Source: Enterocloster aldenensis
Lineage (GTDB): Bacteria > Bacillota > Clostridia > Lachnospirales > Lachnospiraceae
Reading direction: 5' to 3'
NCBI RefSeq assembly: GCF_003434055.1
Contig: NZ_QVEX01000003.1
Coordinates: 124,001 to 188,000 of the forward strand
Length of the DNA stretch: 64,000 nt
Part shown: positions 16,821-24,604 of the stretch, piece after piece
How the letters are laid out: every line of letters begins with the position of its first letter
Numbering within the stretch: the first letter of the stretch is position 1
Notes under the pieces: model-generated
Databases searched by the model: none
What the model was told of the DNA's origin: nothing
The model's input: only the letters and a program-made list of their open reading frames with translations
Translations under genes and position numbers: made by a program

Positions 16821-18158
16821 ATGAAAAAAGCATTAAGTGTTGCCCTTGCGTGTTCCATGGCATTATCACTGGTTGCCTGCGGCGGCGGAAGCAAGCCAAC
16901 GGAAGCACCTACAACAGCAGCCGCCGGCGGTGATACCACCACTGAGGCAGCAGCAGAAACCACAACCGAGGCAGCAGCAGCTGAAAGCGGCGCAGAAGTG
17001 GCTAACAAGGACAAACCATTGGTATGGTTTAACCGTCAGCCATCCAGCAGCGCTACCGGACAGCTGGATATGACAGCCCTGAATTTCAATAAGGATACAT
17101 ATTATGTAGGTTTCGATGCCAATCAGGGTGCCGAGCTTCAGGGCACCATGGTTAAGGATTACATCGAGAAGAACATTGACACAATCGACCGCAACGGCGA
17201 CGGAATCATCGGTTATGTCCTGGCAATCGGGGATATCGGACATAATGACTCCATTGCACGTACAAGGGGTGTCCGTAAGGCTCTTGGCACAGGCGTTGAA
17301 AAAGACGGCAACATCGACAGTACTCCGGTTGGCACAAATGCAGACGGTACCGCAACAGTTGTAAAGGACGGCTCCATTGAGGCGGGCGGCAAGACATACA
17401 TTGTACGCGAACTGGCTTCCCAGGAGATGAAGAACTCCGCAGGCGCTACATGGGATGCAGCTACTGCAGGCAACGGAATCGGCACATGGTCCTCTTCTTT
17501 CGGCGAACAGATTGATATTGTTGTATCCAATAACGACGGCATGGGCATGTCAATGTTCAATGCATGGTCCAAGGACAACAATGTTCCTACATTCGGTTAT
17601 GATGCAAACAGCGACGCGGTTGCTGCCATCGCAGAAGGCTACGGCGGCACAATCAGCCAGCATGCAGACGTACAGGCTTACCTGACACTTCGTGTACTGC
17701 GTAATGCACTGGACGGCGTTGACATCAACACCGGTATTGCCACACCAGACTCAGCAGGCAACGTCCTCAGTGACGATGTATATGTATACAGGGCTGATGA
17801 GCGTTCCTACTATGCCCTGAACGTTGCTGTTACTTCTGACAACTATCAGGATTTCATGGATTCCACCATGGTTTACGCACCTGTATCCAACCAGCTGGAT
17901 GCCAGCACAAGCCCTGAAAAGTCTGTATGGCTGAACATCTACAACTCAGCTGATAACTTCCTGGGATCCACCTACCAGCCGCTGCTTCAGAAGTACGATA
18001 AGCTTCTCAACCTTAAAGTTGATTACATCGGCGGTGACGGACAGACTGAGTCCAATATCACCAACCGTCTTGGAAATCCAAGCCAGTATGATGCATTTGC
18101 CATTAACATGGTTAAGACAGATAACGCAGCTTCATACACATCTCTGCTTGAGCAGTAA
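16821..18158 (+). CDS. mglB: Galactose/glucose-binding lipoprotein, circularly permuted MglB
   Basis: Substrate-binding lipoprotein of an ABC sugar importer. Signal peptide with lipobox LVAC (Cys20), then a Thr/Ala/Glu-rich linker to about residue 63. The MglB fold starts in its middle: KPLVWFNRQP (65-74) matches the PVVFFNKEP strand of E. coli MglB. The order then continues normally through a calcium-loop-like DRNGDG (123-128), GHNDSIAR (140-147), Trp211, NNDG (237-240) and Asp261. After a linker (about 346-367), the missing N-terminal part follows: VWLNIYNSADNF (369-380) and DAFAINMV (424-431). The equivalents of MglB Asp14, Phe16, Asn91, His152, Asp154, Arg158, Trp183, Asn211 and Asp236 are all present, and Asn256 is Gln280. 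So this is a natural circular permutant with an intact aldohexose site. RBS is AAGGGAGG. Confidence 0.9.
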   Translation: MKKALSVALACSMALSLVACGGGSKPTEAPTTAAAGGDTTTEAAAETTTEAAAAESGAEVANKDKPLVWFNRQPSSSATGQLDMTALNFNKDTYYVGFDANQGAELQGTMVKDYIEKNIDTIDRNGDGIIGYVLAIGDIGHNDSIARTRGVRKALGTGVEKDGNIDSTPVGTNADGTATVVKDGSIEAGGKTYIVRELASQEMKNSAGATWDAATAGNGIGTWSSSFGEQIDIVVSNNDGMGMSMFNAWSKDNNVPTFGYDANSDAVAAIAEGYGGTISQHADVQAYLTLRVLRNALDGVDINTGIATPDSAGNVLSDDVYVYRADERSYYALNVAVTSDNYQDFMDSTMVYAPVSNQLDASTSPEKSVWLNIYNSADNFLGSTYQPLLQKYDKLLNLKVDYIGGDGQTESNITNRLGNPSQYDAFAINMVKTDNAASYTSLLEQ

Positions 18159-18174
18159 TATTCATTGATATCAA

Positions 18175-18206
18175 GGAAAGTACACGATGGATAAAATCGT
18201 GGAAAG
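18175..18206 (+). repeat. Dispersed hairpin repeat, copy 1 (after mglB)
   Basis: GGAAAGTACACGATGG followed by ATAAAATCGTGGAAAG. The arms ACACGAT and ATCGTGGA can pair with one mismatch, and GGAAAG flanks both sides. A near copy (about 28 of 32 bases) lies after tig at 25900-25931. Both start 8-17 bases after a stop codon. Confidence 0.7.
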
Positions 18207-18220
18207 GTAAAGATATTCTG

Positions 18221-18250
18221 TTATTAGGGAGAAGAAATTCTCCCTAATAA
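18221..18250 (+). promoter_or_regulatory. Stable intercistronic hairpin with GAAA tetraloop between mglB and mglA
   Basis: TTATTAGGGAGAA (18221-18233) pairs perfectly with TTCTCCCTAATAA (18238-18250) across a GAAA loop, a 13-bp stem. No U-tract follows, so it is not a classical terminator. It is more likely a 3'-end stabiliser or partial stop that keeps binding-protein mRNA more abundant than transporter mRNA. Confidence 0.75.
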
Positions 18251-18304
18251 TCGATTCAGACTTAATACTGAAACCAATCAATCTATGTATACAGGAGTAA
18301 AATA

Positions 18305-19813
18305 ATGGCAGATAAGAAAGATGATATCGTCTTATCAATACGCGGTATGAGCAAGTCCTTCGGCCGTAACAGGGTTCTGGACCATATCAACCTGGATGTG
18401 AAGCGCGGAACCGTTATGGGGCTTATGGGTGAGAACGGCGCCGGCAAGTCAACCATGATGAAGTGCCTTTTCGGCACTTACCAGAAAGACGAGGGAAATA
18501 TCTTCCTGAATGGCAAGGAAGTAAGCTTTTCCGGACCAAAGGATGCTCTTGAAAACGGCATTGCGATGGTTCACCAGGAACTTAACCAGTGTCTGGAACG
18601 GAATGTGATTGACAACCTGTTCCTTGGACGCTATCCGGTCAATTCCATGGGTGTAATTGATGAAGGCAGAATGAAAAAAGAAGCCGCTGAGCTTTTTAGG
18701 AAATTGGGCATGACCGTTAACCTTACCCAGCCCATGGGGCGCATGTCCGTATCACAGAGGCAGATGTGTGAGATCGCTAAGGCCATTTCCTATAATTCCA
18801 GAGTGATTGTTCTGGATGAGCCTACCTCCTCCCTGACCGTACAGGAGGTTGATAAGCTCTTCGAGATGATGAGGATGTTAAAAGAACAGGGAATCGCCCT
18901 GATTTATATTTCCCACAAGATGGATGAGATTTTTGAAATATGCGATGAGATATCAGTGCTTCGGGACGGCAACCTGGTCATGACAAAGAGTACCAAGGAT
19001 GCAAACATGAATGAGCTGATTGCGGCAATGGTCGGCCGTTCCCTTGATAACCGGTTCCCGCCTGTTGACAATACCCCCGGGGATGTGATCCTGTCCATAC
19101 AGAATTTATCCACGAAGTTTGAACCTCATCTGCAGGATGTCTCGTTTGATGTAAAAGAAGGCGAGATATTCGGACTGTACGGTCTGGTGGGGGCAGGGCG
19201 GACAGAACTTTTGGAAACAATCTTTGGTGTCCGCACCAGGGCGGCAGGACGGGTTTATTTTAATAACCGTCTAATGAATTTCAGCAGCGCAAAGGAAGCC
19301 ATGGATCATGGGTTTGCCATGATTACTGAGGAGAGGAAGGCTAACGGCCTGTTTTTAAAGGGGGACCTTACCTTTAATACCACCATTGCCAATCTTCCGC
19401 AGTATATGTCAGGATTAGCGCTTTCCGACGCAAAGATGATAAAAGCCACGGCAAAGGAAATAAAAATCATGCATACCAAGTGTATGGGTCCCGATGACAT
19501 GATTTCCAGCCTTTCCGGCGGCAACCAGCAGAAGGTCATCTTTGGAAAATGGCTGGAACGCAGTCCGCAGGTGTTTATGATGGACGAACCCACAAGAGGT
19601 ATCGATGTGGGCGCAAAGTATGAAATATATGAGCTGATTATCAATATGGCGAAACAGGGGAAGACAATCATTGTTGTTTCTTCTGAGATGCCGGAGATCC
19701 TGGGTATTACAAACCGTATTGGTGTTATGTCAAATGGACGTCTTTCCGGAATTGTCAATACAAAAGAGACGGATCAGGAAGAACTTTTGAGGCTCAGTGC
19801 AAAATACCTATAA
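18305..19813 (+). CDS. mglA: Galactose/methyl-galactoside ABC importer, ATP-binding protein
   Basis: Double-NBD ATPase of the MglA/RbsA class, 502 residues, working at the inner face of the membrane with MglC. NBD1 has Walker A GENGAGKSTMM and Walker B VIVLDEPTSSL, with a variant signature (MSVSQRQM). NBD2 has a degenerate Walker A (GLVGAGRTELLE), signature LSGGNQQK and Walker B VFMMDEPTRG. This asymmetry is normal for the family. The start is ATG 18305, with AGGAG at 18293-18297. It lies 146 bases after mglB, beyond the hairpins, and 9 bases before mglC. Confidence 0.95.
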   Translation: MADKKDDIVLSIRGMSKSFGRNRVLDHINLDVKRGTVMGLMGENGAGKSTMMKCLFGTYQKDEGNIFLNGKEVSFSGPKDALENGIAMVHQELNQCLERNVIDNLFLGRYPVNSMGVIDEGRMKKEAAELFRKLGMTVNLTQPMGRMSVSQRQMCEIAKAISYNSRVIVLDEPTSSLTVQEVDKLFEMMRMLKEQGIALIYISHKMDEIFEICDEISVLRDGNLVMTKSTKDANMNELIAAMVGRSLDNRFPPVDNTPGDVILSIQNLSTKFEPHLQDVSFDVKEGEIFGLYGLVGAGRTELLETIFGVRTRAAGRVYFNNRLMNFSSAKEAMDHGFAMITEERKANGLFLKGDLTFNTTIANLPQYMSGLALSDAKMIKATAKEIKIMHTKCMGPDDMISSLSGGNQQKVIFGKWLERSPQVFMMDEPTRGIDVGAKYEIYELIINMAKQGKTIIVVSSEMPEILGITNRIGVMSNGRLSGIVNTKETDQEELLRLSAKYL

Positions 19814-19822
19814 GGGGGATTC

Positions 19823-21484
19823 ATGGATATGGCAAAAGGAAACAATGAGACTCTTACGGCTGAGCAGGAGATGCAGCTGCGTAAGCCGATCGAGGATTAT
19901 GTTGGTGAGATTCAGAAAAAGATTGACAGCCTCAGGGCGGATGGTACCAACAGGGTAGTGGCCCTGCAGAACAGTATCGATGCGGCAAAGAGGGACCGTT
20001 CCCTTACAAAAGAAGAAAGAGCGGACAGGATTGCTGCCAGCAGCGCGCAGATGGAACAGGCAAAGGCTGTTGAGGCAAAGAATAAAGACGAGATTGCGAA
20101 ATTGATTTCCGATGCGGAGGGTTTCCTCAAGGCGCATTTTGAAAAGGATTATTATCAGCCGTTAAAGGCAAGCTGTGAACAGGAAAAGGCGCTGGCAAAG
20201 GAACAATATGACACCAGGGTTGCACAACTGAACAAAGAGCATGAGCAGACACTGTCAAAGCTTACCGACCATCAGGAGATAAAGGATGAGAAGTACGTCC
20301 ATAAGAACCGTCTGTTTGATGTAAAAATGGACTTGGACAAGGAACTTCAGCGGATTAAGGACAGAAGGCATGCTGCATTTGTCTGGCAGTATCACCTGAT
20401 TGACATGCTCCGTCTGTCCAAATTCACCTTCATGGAGACCAGGGCGCAGAAATGGGAAAATTATAAATATACATTCAACCGCAGGACATTCTTACTGCAG
20501 AACGGTCTGTATATTGCCATTATCCTGATTTTCATCGGGCTGTGTATCGCTGCCCCGGTGGTAAAGAATGTAAAGCTGCTTACCTATAACAATATTTTAA
20601 ATATCCTGCAGCAGGCCTCACCCAGGATGTTCCTTGCGCTGGGCGTGGCAGGACTTATCCTCCTTACCGGTACGGACCTTTCCATCGGGCGTATGGTGGG
20701 CATGGGTATGACCACGGCAACCATCATCATGCACCAGGGTATCAATACCGGCTCTGTTTTCGGACACGTATTTGATTTTACTGGCATGCCCATTGGCTTA
20801 AGGGTTGTATTTGCACTGTTTATGTGTATTGTGCTTTGTACGTGCTTTACGTCCATCGGAGGTTTCTTTACCGCCAAATTCAAGATGCATCCGTTCATAT
20901 CAACCATGGCAAACATGCTGGTAATCTTTGGTCTTGTCACATATGCCACAAAGGGCGTGTCCTTTGGTGCCATTGAACCGGCTATCCCGAAGATGATCAT
21001 CCCAAAGGTTAACGGATTCCCAACCATTATCCTCTGGGCAGTGGCTGCAATCGTGATTGTATGGTTTATCTGGAATAAAACCACCTTTGGCAAGAACTTA
21101 TACGCGGTCGGCGGCAACCCGGAAGCTGCCGCGGTTTCAGGTATCTCCGTATTCGGTGTAACCATGGGTGCCTTCATCCTGGCAGGTATCCTTTATGGAT
21201 TCGGTTCCTGGCTGGAATGCGCAAGAATGGTGGGTTCCGGTTCCGCTGCTTATGGTCAGGGCTGGGAGATGGATGCAATCGCAGCCTGCGTGGTGGGCGG
21301 CGTATCCTTTACCGGCGGCATCGGTAAGATTTCAGGCGTGGTAGTCGGCGTGCTGATATTTACCGTACTGATTTATTCCCTTACAATTCTTGGTATTGAT
21401 ACAAACCTTCAGTTTGTATTCGAAGGTATCATCATCATCACGGCAGTAACCCTTGACTGTCTGAAGTATGTACAGAAGAAGTAA
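19823..21484 (+). CDS. mglC: Galactose ABC importer permease with long N-terminal cytosolic extension
   Basis: From about residue 225 to the end this is a BPD_transp_2/MglC permease (first helix NGLYIAIILIFIGLCIAAPV, then LALGVAGLILLTGTDLSIGR and the late GWEMDAIAACVVGGVSFTGG block). E. coli MglC has 336 residues; this protein has 553. The additional 220 or so N-terminal residues are hydrophilic, highly charged and mostly helical (for example QEMQLRKPIEDYVGEIQKK and EEHEQ/KLTDH-like stretches), consistent with coiled coil. They have no signal peptide, so they should be cytosolic beside the ATPase. The start is ATG 19823 after AAGGGGGATTC; ATG 19829 is possible. A strong terminator follows. 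Confidence 0.9.
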   Translation: MDMAKGNNETLTAEQEMQLRKPIEDYVGEIQKKIDSLRADGTNRVVALQNSIDAAKRDRSLTKEERADRIAASSAQMEQAKAVEAKNKDEIAKLISDAEGFLKAHFEKDYYQPLKASCEQEKALAKEQYDTRVAQLNKEHEQTLSKLTDHQEIKDEKYVHKNRLFDVKMDLDKELQRIKDRRHAAFVWQYHLIDMLRLSKFTFMETRAQKWENYKYTFNRRTFLLQNGLYIAIILIFIGLCIAAPVVKNVKLLTYNNILNILQQASPRMFLALGVAGLILLTGTDLSIGRMVGMGMTTATIIMHQGINTGSVFGHVFDFTGMPIGLRVVFALFMCIVLCTCFTSIGGFFTAKFKMHPFISTMANMLVIFGLVTYATKGVSFGAIEPAIPKMIIPKVNGFPTIILWAVAAIVIVWFIWNKTTFGKNLYAVGGNPEAAAVSGISVFGVTMGAFILAGILYGFGSWLECARMVGSGSAAYGQGWEMDAIAACVVGGVSFTGGIGKISGVVVGVLIFTVLIYSLTILGIDTNLQFVFEGIIIITAVTLDCLKYVQKK

Positions 21485-21520
21485 GGTCTGTAGAATGCTG
21501 AAAACCGGCTAAATATAAGA

Positions 21521-21552
21521 GGCTGGCTGCAAAACCCGCAGCCAGCCTTTTT
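21521..21552 (+). terminator. Rho-independent terminator of the mgl operon
   Basis: GGCTGGCTGC (21521-21530), loop AAAACCC, then GCAGCCAGCC (21538-21547) followed by TTTTT. This is a perfect 10-bp GC-rich stem. The following 120 bases before the minus-strand CYTH gene hold no gene that I can see, only a small CCCAC-AAA-GTGGG inverted repeat near 21624. Confidence 0.93.
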
Positions 21553-21671
21553 CTGCCGCATGGTTATTGGCCCCAATTCGGTCAACGTAGCCCGCTACGC
21601 CTCCCTCATCGGGACCAAATCTCCCACAAAGTGGGACACACACCTGACGGAAAGCAATTTTCAAACACATC

Positions 21672-22124
21672 CTAACGTCCGCAGGCCAGCTTGCTGTTCT
21701 GGTATTCGCCGGAAAATGTCACATCCCTCCCAAACCATTGGGGCGGGGTGAAGGTGAGGGCTTCTTCTTCCGTGGGAAACTCCACCTCGGCCAGGATGAG
21801 ACCTTTGTAGGTTCCCTCAAAGATATCCAGTTCTATGGTGAGATGATTGGAGCCTTCCAGCGGGATCAGGTAGCGCGTCTTGGTCAGGATGATGCCGTCC
21901 GCTTTTTTGAGCAGATGGGCGTAAGCCTGTTCATTGAGGGGAAGGTTATATTCTTCCCTGGCCATCAGGCCTTTTCCTTTGTAGGTGAGATAATAGCTGT
22001 CATCCTCCCTGCGGATGCGCACCACGGGACTGGTGCACAGGTAGGCCTGCTCAATGGCATGGCAGGGGAATTCCATGTAGTCTGCAGGGACGTGGTTCAC
22101 CAGATATTTCCTTTCGATTTCCAT
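21672..22124 (-). CDS. CYTH-domain protein (triphosphatase family)
   Basis: The 150-residue protein opens with the family signature EIERKYLV. It continues with paired charged strands: VRIRREDDSYYLTYKGKG, KTRYLIPL, TIELDIFEG and LILAEVEFPTEEEA, the acidic/basic tunnel residues of CYTH (CyaB/thiamine-triphosphatase) enzymes. Most bacterial members of this length are inorganic triphosphatases, and some hydrolyse other triphosphates; the substrate cannot be decided here. The start is ATG at 22124 with a GGAGG-type site upstream (TTTGGAGGTATGAAAG read on the minus strand). It is monocistronic as far as visible. Confidence 0.88.
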   Translation of the reverse strand: MEIERKYLVNHVPADYMEFPCHAIEQAYLCTSPVVRIRREDDSYYLTYKGKGLMAREEYNLPLNEQAYAHLLKKADGIILTKTRYLIPLEGSNHLTIELDIFEGTYKGLILAEVEFPTEEEALTFTPPQWFGRDVTFSGEYQNSKLACGR

Positions 22125-22306
22125 CTTTCATACCTCCAAATACTGTATACATAATGCAATTAGTGGATTTTACTAAGGAATGTTATTTTTTCCATTTTAC
22201 TATCATATCATTTATCACTTTTCAGAAAAAGACTAAAATGATAAAATAAAAATATTGTGCGTTGTTATGTTGTATTGTGTCAGTATGGCAGGAAAGGGAG
22301 AGAATC

Positions 22307-22861
22307 ATGGCAAAGGTTTATGCATTTCTGGCGGAAGGGCTGGAAGAGGTTGAATGTCTTGCGGTAGTGGACGTGCTTCGCCGTTCCGGGGTTGAGGTGA
22401 CAATGGTTTCCGTGTCCGGAAGGAAAGAGGTCACGGGGTCCCATGGAATACGGTTAATGGCAGATGCGCTGTTTGAGGAGGCGGATCCTGATCAGGCGGA
22501 CGTGCTGTTTTTGCCGGGAGGTATGCCTGGCACCAATAATCTGAGGGAACACCAGGGGCTTAGGGAAGCCATTGAACGTGCCAATAAGCAGGGCAGGAGG
22601 GTGGCTGCCATCTGCGCGGCGCCCAGCGTCCTTGGGGCCATGGGGCTGTTAAAGGGTCGGACAGCCACCTGTTATCCTGGATTTGAGGAGCAGCTTACCG
22701 GGGTATCCTACACAAGCCAGGGCGTTGTCACTGACGGCAATATCACCACCGGCAGGGGCCTGGGATATGCACTGGATCTTGGCCTTGAACTGATACGCCT
22801 CCTTCAGGGGCCCCAGCAGGCCCAGAAGATTGCGGCAGCCATCCAGTACAGCCGCGGCTGA
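22307..22861 (+). CDS. DJ-1/PfpI family protein (YajL-like)
   Basis: The 184-residue protein of the class I glutamine-amidotransferase-like superfamily has the conserved acidic residue in FLAEGLEEVE near residue 15. The nucleophile-elbow cysteine is in AAICAAPSVLGAMG near residue 105. These are hallmarks of the DJ-1/YajL/ThiJ group, proposed to act in protein/nucleotide deglycation or oxidative-stress protection. ATG 22307 is chosen because AAAGGGAG lies 7-14 bases upstream; an in-frame TTG-like start at 22262 is unsupported. It is followed by a long bidirectional terminator. Confidence 0.88.
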   Translation: MAKVYAFLAEGLEEVECLAVVDVLRRSGVEVTMVSVSGRKEVTGSHGIRLMADALFEEADPDQADVLFLPGGMPGTNNLREHQGLREAIERANKQGRRVAAICAAPSVLGAMGLLKGRTATCYPGFEEQLTGVSYTSQGVVTDGNITTGRGLGYALDLGLELIRLLQGPQQAQKIAAAIQYSRG

Positions 22862-22930
22862 TTGAAGGAATGACGGGCCCTGCAGGTATGACAGGACTTA
22901 CGGAAATGACGAAATCTGCAGGTATGATGA

Positions 22931-22985
22931 AACTCCCCCGTTGTGCCGTATCGATTGAAGATGCGGCACAACGGGGGAGTTCCTT
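22931..22985. terminator. Bidirectional terminator
   Basis: An 18-bp perfect stem: AACTCCCCCGTTGTGCCG (22931-22948) against its complement at 22964-22981, with a 15-nt loop. CCTTTT follows on the plus strand, and an A-rich stretch (GATGAAA) precedes it to serve the minus strand. It separates the convergent DJ-1 and symporter genes. Confidence 0.88.
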
Positions 22986-23038
22986 TTGCTGGATACAGGG
23001 CTTATGGGATTAGGCCTGGGATATCAGGACATGTCAGG

Positions 23039-24277
23039 TCATTGCGTCCTGTTTCCTGTCCGTTCTGCCCTGCGCACCCGCTTTTTCTCTGCATGGCCTA
23101 CAATGGTTGTGCCGGCCAGGTCACCCAGACAGTTGATCATGGTCATTCCCATGTCGTTGAAGGCATGGACGCCGGCTACCAGGCCCACGATTTCAAGCGG
23201 GAAGCCCAGGGATTCCAGGAGGATGGCCAGGATGACCAGCATACCGCTTGGTATGGCTCCGGATCCGGTGGTCAGGATGAGGCCCAGGATGATGACTTTG
23301 ACCAGGGTGGCAAGGTCCACGGAAACGCCGATGGCCTGTGCGGTCAGCACGAATACAATTGCCAGGGTCAGGCCGGTTCCGTCCTTGTTAATCTGGGCAC
23401 CCAGGGGTATGGTGAAGGATGAGACTTTTCGGGGTACGTCCAGCTTATCCGCGCATTCCATGTTGATTGGTATGGAACTGGTGCTGGAACAGGTGCTGAA
23501 GGAGGTAATCATGATGCTGGAAGCGGTCTTGAAAAAGCGGCCGAATCCGATTCTGGTGAACAGGAATACCAGGGTGGCATAGAGCATACACATACAGAAT
23601 ATCCCAAGGTACACACAGGCAATGTATTTTGCAAGCACGCCGAAAATCTTGCTTCCGTACCTGCCCACGGAATTGGCAATCAGTGCACAGATGCCAAAGG
23701 GAGCCAGTCCCATGATGATTCCCACCACTTTTGACATCAGCATGGACAGGTCGCTGAAACTCTGGCTCAGCCGTGCCTTGGGTTCCTTGGGCAGCATCAG
23801 GACCCCGATGCCGATCAGGGCACATACCACCACCACCTGGTCGAACCGTCCGTCCACCATGGCCTGGAAGATGTTGCCCGGAACAAGCCCGATCAGGGTT
23901 TCGAAAATAGTGGGGATCTCGCCTACCACCCCGTCATACGTTCCTTCCAGGGGCAGGTTGACACCCGGGCGGAGGATGGTTGCAAGCAGGGTGCCCACAA
24001 GCATGGCAACTGCCGTGGTTCCGAAGTAGTAGATGAAAATCCTGCCCCCGATACGTCCGAAAGACTGCGGGTCATCCAGGGCGGATATGCCTGCAATCAG
24101 ATTTACAATGACCAGTGGAAGGGCAATCATCTTGAGCAGTGTCAGGAAAAACTTACCCAGGGGCTCCACGGCCGTGGCCCGTTCACCCAGCACGGCCCCC
24201 AGCAGGATGCCGATGACCATGGCTGCCACCATTTTGTAAACCATTGGAATTTTGTGGTACTTTCGATAAAAACCCAT
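23039..24277 (-). CDS. Dicarboxylate/amino acid:cation symporter (DAACS family)
   Basis: The 412-residue membrane protein of the GltP/DctA type has several hydrophobic helices. A serine-rich hairpin (TSFSTCSSTSSIPINMEC near residue 270) and the substrate/sodium-binding segment PLGAQINKDGTG are family landmarks. The likely substrate is glutamate, aspartate, serine or a C4-dicarboxylate; the sequence alone does not decide. ATG at 24277 is preferred over ATG 24295 because AAAGGTGGAG lies 6 bases before the former. The gene diverges from tig, and the terminator at 22931-22985 ends it. Confidence 0.9.
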   Translation of the reverse strand: MGFYRKYHKIPMVYKMVAAMVIGILLGAVLGERATAVEPLGKFFLTLLKMIALPLVIVNLIAGISALDDPQSFGRIGGRIFIYYFGTTAVAMLVGTLLATILRPGVNLPLEGTYDGVVGEIPTIFETLIGLVPGNIFQAMVDGRFDQVVVVCALIGIGVLMLPKEPKARLSQSFSDLSMLMSKVVGIIMGLAPFGICALIANSVGRYGSKIFGVLAKYIACVYLGIFCMCMLYATLVFLFTRIGFGRFFKTASSIMITSFSTCSSTSSIPINMECADKLDVPRKVSSFTIPLGAQINKDGTGLTLAIVFVLTAQAIGVSVDLATLVKVIILGLILTTGSGAIPSGMLVILAILLESLGFPLEIVGLVAGVHAFNDMGMTMINCLGDLAGTTIVGHAEKKRVRRAERTGNRTQ

Positions 24278-24604
24278 ATTTACTCCACCTTTCATTTGTA
24301 AAATTTGTGTAAAATTTATGTAAAATCCATATATACCATTATAAACGCTTTGGACATTTTAGTCAAATTATAATTCGGGATTATACCAGTGGATCATACC
24401 TGCATCCTGAAAGCGCATGGGTGTCCGACGGATAAAATATGGTTCAGCACATTGCCTGTCTGGATATACAGGGAAATATGTACAGGAAATTTATGAAAAA
24501 ATGCTGGTATTTTCATTTTGAGCATGCTATAATGGTACATTGAAGTGTAGCGCCCTCATGGTTCATGGGCGAATCACATATATTTTAAGGAGGAACCCGT
24601 AAAA
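24278..24604. other. Divergent intergenic region between the symporter and tig
   Basis: About 330 bases without a gene. It is AT-rich near the symporter start. It holds the tig promoter (24525-24533) and a leader with an imperfect hairpin (GCGCCCTCATG against CATGGGCG, about 24550-24571) ahead of the tig ribosome site AAGGAGG at 24588-24594. Confidence 0.6.
24525..24533 (+). promoter_or_regulatory. Extended -10 promoter of tig
   Basis: TGCTATAAT: a consensus TATAAT (24528-24533) with the TGn extension. The -35 region (TGGTAT at 24505-24510) is weak, as usual for extended -10 promoters. It is 72 bases upstream of the start codon. Confidence 0.7.

Noticed and set aside
16821..18158. MglB as a truncated or frameshifted pseudogene
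   Set aside because: A single open frame with signal peptide, strong RBS and nearly all ligand residues; the seemingly missing N-terminal part is found at the C-terminus.
21553..21671. Possible small RNA or repeat element after the mgl terminator
   Set aside because: Only a short CCCAC-AAA-GTGGG palindrome is visible and there is a single copy in the window; nothing supports a specific call.
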